DNA of 12,715 nt from Tissierellia bacterium (lineage in GTDB: Bacteria > Bacillota_A > Clostridia > Tissierellales > Peptoniphilaceae), in NCBI GenBank assembly GCA_012513395.1, contig JAAZCH010000061.1, positions 1 through 12,715 on the forward strand, in the 5' to 3' direction. The notes beneath the pieces are model-generated. The model was not told where the DNA came from, did no database searches, and saw nothing but the letters and a program-made list of their open reading frames with translations. Position numbers and translations under genes: made by a program. Positions 6,297 to 12,715 of this stretch are shown here, piece by piece; within the stretch, counting starts at the first letter, position 1, and each line of letters begins with the position of its first letter.

Positions 6297-8619
6297 TTTC
6301 TTTTACCAATGCTTCGTCAAATACCTCTTTGATATTTTTAACAGAAATAATTTTCAATGGCCTTTTGATTATATCTTCAATGTCATCCAAATCCCTTTCA
6401 TTCTCAAATGGAATTAAGACTTTTTTGACACCCATTCTGTTAGCCGCTAATAATTTTTCCTTTAAGCCACCTATTGGAAGAACTCTACCTCTTAAAGTAA
6501 TTTCTCCAGTCATAGCTATATCATTTTTAACTGGTTGCTTAAGAAGTGCTGATAAAATAGCCGTAGCAATGGTTACACCTGCTGAAGGACCGTCTTTAGG
6601 AGTTGCTCCTTCTGGTACGTGAAGATGAATGTCTTTTTCAGAACTGAATTTCTCATCTATTCCGTATTCAGAGGCAACACTTCTGATATATGTTATAGCT
6701 GCATATGCAGACTCTTTCATAACATCCCCAAGTTTACCTGTAAGCTGAACTTTTCCTGAACCTTCTGTAATATTTGCTTCTACTTTTAAAGTAGTGCCGC
6801 CTACACTAGTCCATGCCAGTCCATTTACTACTCCAATTTGATTTTCTTCATCTAAAACATCATATAGGAATATTTTAGGTCCTAGATATTTGTGAAGATT
6901 TCCTTCTGTAACTCTTATTGAAGCTTTGCTATCTCTTACTATTTGTACTGCTGCTTTTCTAATTACTTTTTGCACATTTCTTTCCAGATTTCTTACCCCA
7001 GATTCTCTAGTATAGGAATTTATTATTGAAAGAAGTGCATTATCCGAAATGGATAAAGTTTCCTCTTTTATATTCGCTTCTTTTAATTGCTTTGGAACGA
7101 TATATCTCTTAGCGATTTGAAGCTTTTCAAATGGAGTGTATCCATCTATTCTAATAACTTCCATTCTGTCCAAAAGTGGCGCAGGAATGGTGTTTGTAGT
7201 ATTTGCAGTGGTTAGGAACAATACCTTGGATAAATCGTAAGGTACATCCAAATAATGATCTGTAAAAGTATTATTTTGCGCTGGGTCCAACACTTCCAGT
7301 AATCCAGAAGATGGATCTCCTCTGTAATCACTTCCCAATTTATCTATCTCATCAAGTAAGAATACTGGATTAACATCTCCGGCTTTTCTCATAAGGTTTA
7401 TTACCCTACCAGGCATAGCGCCTACATAGGTTCTTCTGTGCCCTCTGATTTCAGCCTCGTCACGAACTCCACCTAAACTCATTCTAACAAATTCTCTACC
7501 TAAAGCTCTAGCTACAGATTGGGCAATAGATGTTTTACCGACTCCAGGAGGTCCTACCAGACAAAGAATAGGTCCTTTGGGAGATTCGTTTAGTTTTCTT
7601 ACTGCTAAGAATTCTATTATTCTTTCTTTTACGTCTTTTAATCCGTAGTGGTCTTCGTCTAAGATCTCTTGGGATTTGCTTAAATCTATTTCATCTTCAC
7701 CTTCGTATTTCCAAGGCAAAGAAATTATCCAATCTAAATAATTCAAAAGCACTCCATATTCTGCGGAGTTTGGATTTGTTTTTCCTAATTTTTTTGCTTC
7801 TTTGATTACTTTTTCTTCTGTCTCTTCTGGCATTCCCAAAGCTTTAATTTTTTCTATATAGTTTTCTTCTTCGTCGCCAACATCTTCATCACCTAATTCA
7901 GCTTGGATAGCTTTTAATTGTTCTCTTAGGTAATATTCCTTTTGAACTTGTCCCATTTGAGTTTTAACTCTTTGGTTTATTTTATTTTCGATACCTAATA
8001 GCTCTATTTCACGTTGCAAAATCGCATGAAACTTCTCTAGTCTATTAAATCTATCGGTTATCTCCAATAATTCTTGAGCATCTTCAATTTTAAGAGGCAG
8101 ATATGACGCCACCATATCGATTAAAATATCTGGCGTATCCATCTCGTGGAACATCTCTATGGCAGTTGTATTTATTTTGGAATTAGTCGTTATATACGTT
8201 TCTAAATCTTGTCTAATTAACCTAAATGCCGCTTCTTCACTTACATTCAATTCACTTTCGTCTGTTTCGATTACTCTATATGTGGCTGACATCATGTCGT
8301 TGGACTCTATGATGGATTTTACTTCAGCCCTTTCTTCACCCTCAATAAGAACCCTCATCTGCCCGTGGGGTAATTTTAAAATTTGTCTTATTATTGCAAT
8401 AGTTCCAAATTTATATACATCATCCGCTTGGGGGTCTATTTCTTTAGCATCTTTTTGAGTTAAAAGCAACAGTCTAGAGTCATTTAATTCAGCTTTTTCG
8501 ATAGCCTTTATTGACTTGTCTCTACCTACATCGAAGTGTGTCACCATTTGGGGAAACACTACTATATTCCTTAGGGGAATTACAGGAAGAGTTTCAAAGG
8601 TCTCAAAATTGTTTTCCAT
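6283..8619 (-). CDS. lon: ATP-dependent protease Lon (LonA)
   Basis: A 778-residue cytosolic AAA+ protease that unfolds and degrades damaged and short-lived regulatory proteins. Domains in order: N-terminal substrate-binding LON domain (about 10-205), a coiled helical linker (about 205-300), AAA+ ATPase with Walker A G356-PPGVGKT363 and Walker B FLLDEIDK (D423, E424), and a C-terminal Ser-Lys protease domain (about 590-775). The catalytic pair is Ser679 in the DGPSAG motif and Lys722 in GLKEKLLAA, the same numbering as in E. coli Lon. There is no transmembrane insert, so it is LonA and not LonB. The ATG at 8619 has GGAGGG (8625-8630) 5 bases upstream. It follows clpX after 86 bases that hold a hairpin and a palindrome, and overlaps engB downstream. 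No CtsR or CIRCE heat-shock operator is seen in front. Confidence 0.97.
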   Translation of the reverse strand: MENNFETFETLPVIPLRNIVVFPQMVTHFDVGRDKSIKAIEKAELNDSRLLLLTQKDAKEIDPQADDVYKFGTIAIIRQILKLPHGQMRVLIEGEERAEVKSIIESNDMMSATYRVIETDESELNVSEEAAFRLIRQDLETYITTNSKINTTAIEMFHEMDTPDILIDMVASYLPLKIEDAQELLEITDRFNRLEKFHAILQREIELLGIENKINQRVKTQMGQVQKEYYLREQLKAIQAELGDEDVGDEEENYIEKIKALGMPEETEEKVIKEAKKLGKTNPNSAEYGVLLNYLDWIISLPWKYEGEDEIDLSKSQEILDEDHYGLKDVKERIIEFLAVRKLNESPKGPILCLVGPPGVGKTSIAQSVARALGREFVRMSLGGVRDEAEIRGHRRTYVGAMPGRVINLMRKAGDVNPVFLLDEIDKLGSDYRGDPSSGLLEVLDPAQNNTFTDHYLDVPYDLSKVLFLTTANTTNTIPAPLLDRMEVIRIDGYTPFEKLQIAKRYIVPKQLKEANIKEETLSISDNALLSIINSYTRESGVRNLERNVQKVIRKAAVQIVRDSKASIRVTEGNLHKYLGPKIFLYDVLDEENQIGVVNGLAWTSVGGTTLKVEANITEGSGKVQLTGKLGDVMKESAYAAITYIRSVASEYGIDEKFSSEKDIHLHVPEGATPKDGPSAGVTIATAILSALLKQPVKNDIAMTGEITLRGRVLPIGGLKEKLLAANRMGVKKVLIPFENERDLDDIEDIIKRPLKIISVKNIKEVFDEALVKENESK

Positions 8620-8630
8620 TGTTTCCCTCC

Positions 8631-8646
8631 ATTAATAATTATTAAT
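8631..8646. promoter_or_regulatory. Perfect 16-bp palindrome abutting the lon ribosome binding site
   Basis: ATTAATAATTATTAAT reads the same on both strands and ends directly at the lon Shine-Dalgarno GGAGGG (8625-8630). As DNA it could be an operator. As RNA it could form a weak AU stem beside the ribosome site. Its role is unproven. Confidence 0.4.
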
Positions 8647-8648
8647 AA

Positions 8649-8676
8649 TATAAGTCCACAACAAAGTGGACTTATC
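8649..8676 (-). terminator. Hairpin between clpX and lon, weak or partial terminator
   Basis: TAAGTCCAC (8651-8659) and GTGGACTTA (8666-8674) form a perfect 9-bp stem with a 6-base loop. On the - strand it is followed by ATATTATTAATAATTATT, AU-rich but without a run of U. It may end only part of the tig-clpP-clpX transcripts, or stabilise their 3' end. No clear lon promoter with both hexamers was found in 8620-8705; TATAAA at 8684-8689 is a possible -10, with a poor -35. Confidence 0.5.
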
Positions 8677-8705
8677 TACTGTATTTATACCATTTTATAT
8701 TCGTT

Positions 8706-9959
8706 CTAAACATTTGAAGTCAAAGCTTTGTTTTCTTTGTTGATTACGATGGGTTCTTCATCACCTTGGATACTTTCTTTTGTGATTATAACCTTTTCTA
8801 CATTAGTTCTAGACGGCACCTCAAACATTACATCTAGCATTGCATCTTCTACAATACCTCTAAGTCCCCTTGCTCCACTCTTTCTTCCCACTGCTCGTTT
8901 TGCAATTTCTTTTAGAGCGTCTTCTTCAAATTCCAGTTCTACATTGTCCATTTTCAATAAAGTTTTATATTGATTTACCAATGCATTTTTGGGTTTTGTT
9001 AGGATTTCTATTAATGCGTGCTCGTCTAATTCTTCCAAAGTTACAAGTATAGGTAATCTTCCAATAAATTCAGGAATTAACCCATATTTTTGTAAATCGC
9101 CTGGTTCCAGTTTCTTAAGTGTTTCTCCAATTTTTTCTTCGTTAGGAGAAATTATCTCTGAACCAAAACCTATACTTTTTTGATTAGTTCTATCTTGTAT
9201 AATCTTTTCCAAACCTACAAAAGCTCCACCCATGATAAATAGGATGTTTTTAGTGTCGATTTGTAAAAATTCTTGGTGGGGATGTTTCCTTCCCCCTTGG
9301 GGTGGAACACTTGCTACTGTTCCTTCTATCATTTTTAAAAGTGCTTGTTGTACTCCTTCACCACTTACATCCCTGGTTATAGATACATTTTCACTTTTTT
9401 TAGCTATTTTGTCGATTTCATCAACATAGATAATTCCCTTTTCTGCTCGCTCTATATCGTAGTCTGCTGCTTGGATTAGTTTCAATAAGATATTTTCCAC
9501 ATCTTCTCCAACATATCCTGCTTCAGTCAATGTAGTAGCATCAGCAATTGCCAAAGGAACATCTAAGATTTTTGCTAAAGTTTGTGCTAGCAATGTCTTA
9601 CCCGAACCAGTAGGTCCACACATTAATATATTGGACTTTTCCAGCTCTACGTCTGTGTAAGTTTCATTGTAAATTCTTTTGTAGTGATTATAAACTGCTA
9701 CAGAAAGACTTTTTTTTGCGTCTTCTTGCTGAACCACATACTCATCCAAAATAGCTTTTATCTCAGCCGGTTTCGGCAATTCCATTTGAGATTTTATCTC
9801 TTCTTGCATATCCATAGAGATTATTTCTCCACTCAATTCAATACATTCATTACAAATGTACACATTTGGTCCTGCTACGATTCGGTCTACTTCATTTTGA
9901 CTTTTGCCACAGAAGGAACATCTGAGGATGTCAATATCATCTCTTCTATCTTTAGACAT
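8706..9959 (-). CDS. clpX: ATP-dependent Clp protease ATP-binding subunit ClpX
   Basis: A 417-residue AAA+ unfoldase that recognises tagged or specific substrates, unfolds them and feeds them to ClpP. The N-terminal C4 zinc-binding domain is intact (C14, C17, C36, C39). The AAA+ core has Walker A G115-PTGSGKT122, pore loop G148-YVG151, Walker [10 protein letters not shown] (D180, E181), the RKH loop (R224-H226) and the sensor-2 region GARGLRGI (362-369). The ClpP-docking IGF tripeptide is present at I263-F265, so it should partner the ClpP encoded next door. The ATG at 9959 is preceded by AAGGAG, whose first bases form the clpP stop codon (8 bases between genes). It is third in the tig-clpP-clpX operon. 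Confidence 0.97.
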   Translation of the reverse strand: MSKDRRDDIDILRCSFCGKSQNEVDRIVAGPNVYICNECIELSGEIISMDMQEEIKSQMELPKPAEIKAILDEYVVQQEDAKKSLSVAVYNHYKRIYNETYTDVELEKSNILMCGPTGSGKTLLAQTLAKILDVPLAIADATTLTEAGYVGEDVENILLKLIQAADYDIERAEKGIIYVDEIDKIAKKSENVSITRDVSGEGVQQALLKMIEGTVASVPPQGGRKHPHQEFLQIDTKNILFIMGGAFVGLEKIIQDRTNQKSIGFGSEIISPNEEKIGETLKKLEPGDLQKYGLIPEFIGRLPILVTLEELDEHALIEILTKPKNALVNQYKTLLKMDNVELEFEEDALKEIAKRAVGRKSGARGLRGIVEDAMLDVMFEVPSRTNVEKVIITKESIQGDEEPIVINKENKALTSNV

Positions 9960-9967
9960 ATTTCTCC

Positions 9968-10549
9968 TTACTTTGATTCTATTACTTTATCTATTATTCC
10001 GTATCCTACGGCTTCTTCTGCACTCATATAAAAATCTCTATCTGTGTCAACTTCTATTTTTTCAAGATCTTGTCCAGTTTTTTCTGATAGAATTTTATTT
10101 AAAAGTTCTCTTGTTTTCAATATTTTTTCTGCTTGGATTTTAACATCTGATGCTTGTCCTTGAGCTCCTCCTAGAGGTTGGTGAATCATTATATCTGCAT
10201 TTGGTAGGGAAAATCTCTTTCCTTTTTCACCAGCTGCTAATAAAAACGCACCCATTGAAGCTGCTCTACCTACACAAATTGTAGATACTGGGGATTTAAT
10301 ATATTGCATCGTGTCATAAATTGCTAACCCTGCACTAACAGAACCCCCAGGACTATTTATATATAAAGATATATCTTTATCTGGTCCTTCGGCTTCTAAA
10401 AATAATAATTGAGCAACAATTAAATCTGCTAAGTCGTCAGTAACTTCTCCGCTTAGAAATATTATTCTATCTTTTAATAATCTAGAATATATATCGTAAG
10501 ATCTTTCGCCACGGCTAGTTTGTTCGACGACCATTGGTATTAAGGCCAT
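9968..10549 (-). CDS. clpP: ATP-dependent Clp protease proteolytic subunit ClpP
   Basis: A 193-residue serine peptidase that forms a double heptameric barrel and degrades proteins threaded in by ClpX (and ClpC where present). The catalytic triad is visible: Ser98 in [11 protein letters not shown], His123 in IMIHQPLGG and Asp172 in [13 protein letters not shown]. The N terminus [25 protein letters not shown] is the usual short propeptide and axial loop of the family. The length is normal. The ATG at 10549 lies one base after the tig stop. Its ribosome binding site, GAGGAG, is made of the last glutamate codons of tig, which suggests coupled translation. Confidence 0.97.
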   Translation of the reverse strand: MALIPMVVEQTSRGERSYDIYSRLLKDRIIFLSGEVTDDLADLIVAQLLFLEAEGPDKDISLYINSPGGSVSAGLAIYDTMQYIKSPVSTICVGRAASMGAFLLAAGEKGKRFSLPNADIMIHQPLGGAQGQASDVKIQAEKILKTRELLNKILSEKTGQDLEKIEVDTDRDFYMSAEEAVGYGIIDKVIESK

Positions 10550-10550
10550 A

Positions 10551-11903
10551 TTACTCCTCTTCCGTATTAGTTTCTTCTTCTACTACTTCTTGTTCTATTT
10601 CTGGCTCAACATATACTACATTTTCCATCAATTTGTCCACAGCTTTATTAAAGACAAATTCATCTTTTATAAATCTAGAGTTTTCGCCTGAATAAAGTTC
10701 TACAAACTTATCTCTTTGGGCTTCATCTTCTGGGAAGTATTCTTCTGCCAATCTTTTAATTTCTTCAGCAACTTCTTCATCAGTTGCATCTATTTCTTCT
10801 TTTTCAATAATAGCTTCCATAATTAGTTGGACTTTTGAATTATGATATGCTGTTTCTCTGAAGTTTTCTCTCATCTCTTCTTCATTTCCGCCAGTCATTT
10901 CCACATATTGTTCAAAATCTAGTCCGTAACCTCTTATTTGGTTAGCGAAATTATCGATTTCTCTATCTATTCCACTTTCTATAATAGCTTCTGGAACTTC
11001 GAAATCTGCAAAATCTGCTACTTTACTAAGCAATACTTGTTTAGTGTCAGCTTTTGCTCTTTTTGCAAAATCTTCTTCCATTTTTTCTCTGATGTCAGCT
11101 CTGTACTCATCTACTGTATCGAATTCAGAAATGTCTTTAATGAACTCGTCATCTAATTCTGGATATTCTATTTCTTGAATCTCATTTATATGAACATCAA
11201 AAATAGCTTCTTTTCCTGCCAAATCTTCATGGCCATAATCTTCTGGGAAAGTTACTTTAACTTCTACATCTTCGCCAGAGTTTTTGTCAATTAGTTGTTC
11301 TTCAAAACCTGGGATAAATTGATTTGAACCTAGCGTCAGTGAATGTCCTTCAGCTGATCCACCTTCAAATTCTTCTTCGTCCACAAATCCTGTGTAGTCA
11401 ATTACAACCACATCCCCTTCTTTAGAAGGTCTGTCTTCTACAACTACAGCTCTTTTAGCTTTTTCTTTTTCAGCTTCTAGTTGATTGTAAATTAATTCAT
11501 CAGTAACTTCGTATTTAATTTCTGGTATTTCTATTCTTGAATAATCTTTAAGCTCAATTTCAGGCAAAACTTCAACTTCTACATTTAATACTACATCTTT
11601 TCCTTTTTCATATGGTTCTGACAATGAAATATTAGGTTGTCCTGCTAGTTTAAGTTTAAGTTCGTCAGCTTTAGCTTCGTAAATTTCTGGAATTAAGTCA
11701 TTTACGGCATCTTCAAAAAACAAATCTTCTCCGTAGCTAGATTCCAATAATCTTCTAGGAACTTTACCTTTTCTAAAACCTGGCAGCTGAAATTGGTGTT
11801 TCTCCTTATTAAAAACTGCAGTCATTGCTTCTTCTATTCTATCGCTAGGAATTGTCATATCAAATGATACTATGTTTCCTTCTTTTTTTATCTCTTCGGT
11901 CAC
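10551..11903 (-). CDS. tig: Trigger factor, ribosome-associated chaperone and prolyl isomerase
   Basis: A 450-residue chaperone that binds the ribosome near the exit tunnel and shields nascent chains. The ribosome-binding signature GFRKGKVP is at 42-49 of the N-terminal domain. An FKBP-type prolyl isomerase domain follows (about 157-243, with [11 protein letters not shown] and the [11 protein letters not shown] segment), then the helical C-terminal cradle and a very acidic tail (EEETNTEEE). GTG at 11903 is chosen as the start: GGAGGGG (11909-11915) is 5 bases upstream, and the protein then begins like other trigger factors. The frame is open back to a TTG at 11930, but that is only a few bases below the promoter -10 (11934-11939), at or before the transcription start. 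It is first gene of the tig-clpP-clpX operon. Confidence 0.96.
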   Translation of the reverse strand: MTEEIKKEGNIVSFDMTIPSDRIEEAMTAVFNKEKHQFQLPGFRKGKVPRRLLESSYGEDLFFEDAVNDLIPEIYEAKADELKLKLAGQPNISLSEPYEKGKDVVLNVEVEVLPEIELKDYSRIEIPEIKYEVTDELIYNQLEAEKEKAKRAVVVEDRPSKEGDVVVIDYTGFVDEEEFEGGSAEGHSLTLGSNQFIPGFEEQLIDKNSGEDVEVKVTFPEDYGHEDLAGKEAIFDVHINEIQEIEYPELDDEFIKDISEFDTVDEYRADIREKMEEDFAKRAKADTKQVLLSKVADFADFEVPEAIIESGIDREIDNFANQIRGYGLDFEQYVEMTGGNEEEMRENFRETAYHNSKVQLIMEAIIEKEEIDATDEEVAEEIKRLAEEYFPEDEAQRDKFVELYSGENSRFIKDEFVFNKAVDKLMENVVYVEPEIEQEVVEEETNTEEE

Positions 11904-11933
11904 GATTACCCCTCCATGTAAAATATCCAATAT

Positions 11934-11961
11934 ATTATATCATAAAAGAGAACTATTTCAT
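11934..11961 (-). promoter_or_regulatory. tig: Promoter of the tig-clpP-clpX operon
   Basis: On the - strand ATGAAA (11956-11961, four of six matches) is followed after 16 bases by TG-A-TATAAT, an extended -10 with a perfect hexamer at 11934-11939. The predicted start near 11927 gives a leader of about 24 bases ending in GGAGGGG and the GTG. No CtsR heptad repeat or CIRCE element is seen around it. Confidence 0.65.
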
Positions 11962-11992
11962 TAGTTTTCTTTATAATTACACAAACTATTCT

Positions 11993-12026
11993 TAAAAAAG
12001 AGCCGATATCGCAAAATTTCGACCCT
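11993..12026 (-). terminator. Terminator of the zinc-ribbon membrane protein gene
   Basis: On the - strand GGGTCGA (12019-12025) pairs with TCGGCTC (12000-12006) using two G-U pairs, and is followed at once by TTTTTTAAG (11991-11999). It lies about 22 bases after the stop codon of the gene at 12048. Confidence 0.65.
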
Positions 12027-12047
12027 TTATCCACAAATAATGGATGA

Positions 12048-12464
12048 CTATACTCTTTTTATAAACTCATTACCACAATTTTTACACTTTATTTTTATTT
12101 TACCGACACCTTTTGGAACCCTCATAACGTTTTTGCATTTATCGCATCTAACATATTTAAAATCATTTCTATCTTGCCATCGCATCTTTAAAAGTTCCGC
12201 TTCTGCTCTTATAGGCTTCGTCATCTTTAAGAATTTAATGTTTTCTTGATATCTAGCATTAATATTTCTAGACATCATTCTGAAAATTACAAAAAGCAAT
12301 ACAAAAATAGTAAAAGTACTAGTAATAGTTCGGACTTCTCGATTTTTCAAAAACATAAGTACAATATTCAAAATTATACCAATATAAATTAGGGTTTGAT
12401 TCAGTCTATCGATTCCATATCGTCCCGTCATTAATTGTCTTAAATAATATTTTATTCTCTCCAT
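12048..12464 (-). CDS. Small membrane protein with C-terminal zinc ribbon, function unknown
   Basis: A 138-residue protein with two hydrophobic helices (about 24-40, LIYIGIILNIVLMFL, and 48-62, TSTFTIFVLLFVIFR), a short basic loop between them, then a soluble tail of about 70 residues. The tail holds a CxxC-x16-CxxC zinc ribbon (C107, C110, C127, C130) within VRCDKCKNVMRVPKG and IKCKNCGNEF. The arginine- and lysine-rich N terminus and short hairpin suggest both ends face the cytoplasm. Such proteins are common hypotheticals in Clostridia-like Firmicutes. The function is not known to me; a role in sensing, RNA or protein binding would be a guess. The ATG at 12464 has AGGAG (12470-12474) 5 bases upstream. 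It has its own promoter and terminator, so it is separate from tig. Confidence 0.8.
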   Translation of the reverse strand: MERIKYYLRQLMTGRYGIDRLNQTLIYIGIILNIVLMFLKNREVRTITSTFTIFVLLFVIFRMMSRNINARYQENIKFLKMTKPIRAEAELLKMRWQDRNDFKYVRCDKCKNVMRVPKGVGKIKIKCKNCGNEFIKRV

Positions 12465-12490
12465 AACTACTCCTATCTCTATATAAATAG

Positions 12491-12520
12491 AATATACCCT
12501 TGACCTTATAAATCTATCAA
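12491..12520 (-). promoter_or_regulatory. Promoter of the zinc-ribbon membrane protein gene
   Basis: On the - strand TTGATA (12515-12520, five of six matches) is followed after 18 bases by TATATT (12491-12496, five of six). Transcription would start near 12484, about 20 bases before the ATG. Confidence 0.6.
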
Positions 12521-12541
12521 CTTCATATTGTTTTCACTTTT

Positions 12542-12571
12542 AAAAAGAAAGCGGAGTGCAGTTTAGCACTC
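12542..12571 (-). terminator. Terminator of the tRNA-Gly transcript
   Basis: CGGAGTGC (12552-12559) pairs perfectly with GCACTCCG (12566-12573) around a 6-base loop. On the - strand the stem is followed by CTTTCTTTTTAAAA. It lies 13 bases past the CCA end of the tRNA. Confidence 0.8.
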
Positions 12572-12586
12572 CGACGTCCAAGTTTA

Positions 12587-12661
12587 TGGAGCGGAAAACG
12601 AGATTCGAACTCGCGACCCTCGCCTTGGCAAGGCGATGCTCTACCACTGAGCCATTTCCGC
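12587..12661 (-). tRNA. tRNA-Gly (anticodon GCC)
   Basis: The - strand folds as a full cloverleaf of 75 bases including an encoded CCA. The acceptor stem is GCGGAAA/TTTCCGC with discriminator T. The D arm contains GCTCAGTGGTAGAGC. The anticodon stem TCGCC/GGCGA encloses loop TTGCCAA with anticodon GCC. The T arm CGAGTTCGAATCTCG follows. A GCC anticodon reads GGC and GGU glycine codons. No promoter is seen in the 54 bases upstream inside the window, so it may be transcribed from further upstream, perhaps with other stable RNAs. Confidence 0.97.
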
Positions 12662-12715
12662 AAAAATCCGCAATGACGTAGCCATTAGTTAATTCAGACC
12701 CGCCCTTGTATAGGT

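Noticed and set aside
8631..8674. CRISPR-like or insertion-sequence repeat between clpX and lon
   Set aside because: There is one palindrome and one hairpin with no repeated units, spacers, transposase or target duplication. No CRISPR array or mobile element was seen anywhere in the window.
12552..12573. Possible CIRCE (HrcA) element, because the sequence contains TTAGCACTC
   Set aside because: The partner half GAGTGCTAA with a 9-base spacer is absent. The repeat is a close hairpin followed by a U-tract behind the tRNA, which is a terminator.

Overview
The window is AT-rich (roughly one third G+C by eye), with purine-rich Shine-Dalgarno sites of the GGAGG type, TATAAT-type promoters, and an iron-sulfur L-cysteine desulfidase. 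This suggests a low-GC anaerobic Firmicute. A Gram-positive anaerobic coccus of the Peptoniphilaceae (Finegoldia or Peptoniphilus-like) would fit, but that is recollection of gene style and not a database match. Only the left edge (the tail of a truncated gene and the cysteine desulfidase gene cyuA) reads on the + strand. Everything else reads on the - strand.

Region by region: (1) 1-1375 holds the last codons of an unknown gene, then cyuA, closed by a strong hairpin that may stop transcription from both sides. (2) 1376-4080 is the accessory-looking part. It has an uncharacterised 396-residue helical protein alone in AT-rich DNA, and a membrane-anchored serine hydrolase of the beta-lactamase/PBP4* type with its own promoter. 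(3) 4087-5571 is a two-gene unit: an AEC-family transporter followed by an O6-alkylguanine-DNA alkyltransferase, with an extended -10 promoter in front and a hairpin terminator behind. (4) 5601-11939 is the protein quality-control block: trigger factor (tig), clpP and clpX in a tightly packed operon, then lon, then the ribosome-assembly GTPase engB, whose start lies inside the end of lon. A strong U-tailed terminator closes the block. (5) 11993-12520 is a small two-helix membrane protein with a C-terminal zinc ribbon, with its own promoter and terminator. (6) 12542-12661 is a tRNA-Gly(GCC) gene with encoded CCA and a terminator.

The core of the window is a conserved housekeeping set. Trigger factor meets nascent chains at the ribosome, ClpXP and Lon degrade damaged or tagged proteins, and EngB helps build the 50S subunit. 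Every catalytic motif checked in these proteins is intact. Two start codons deserve care. Trigger factor most likely starts at a GTG (11903), because a more upstream TTG would fall at or before the predicted transcription start. The uncharacterised protein most likely starts at ATG 2647, not the TTG at 2659.

I found no clear undescribed system. The best leads are the uncharacterised 396-residue protein, a perfect 16-bp palindrome abutting the lon ribosome binding site, a nested hairpin element behind engB, and the unexplained GC-richer stretch at the right edge.
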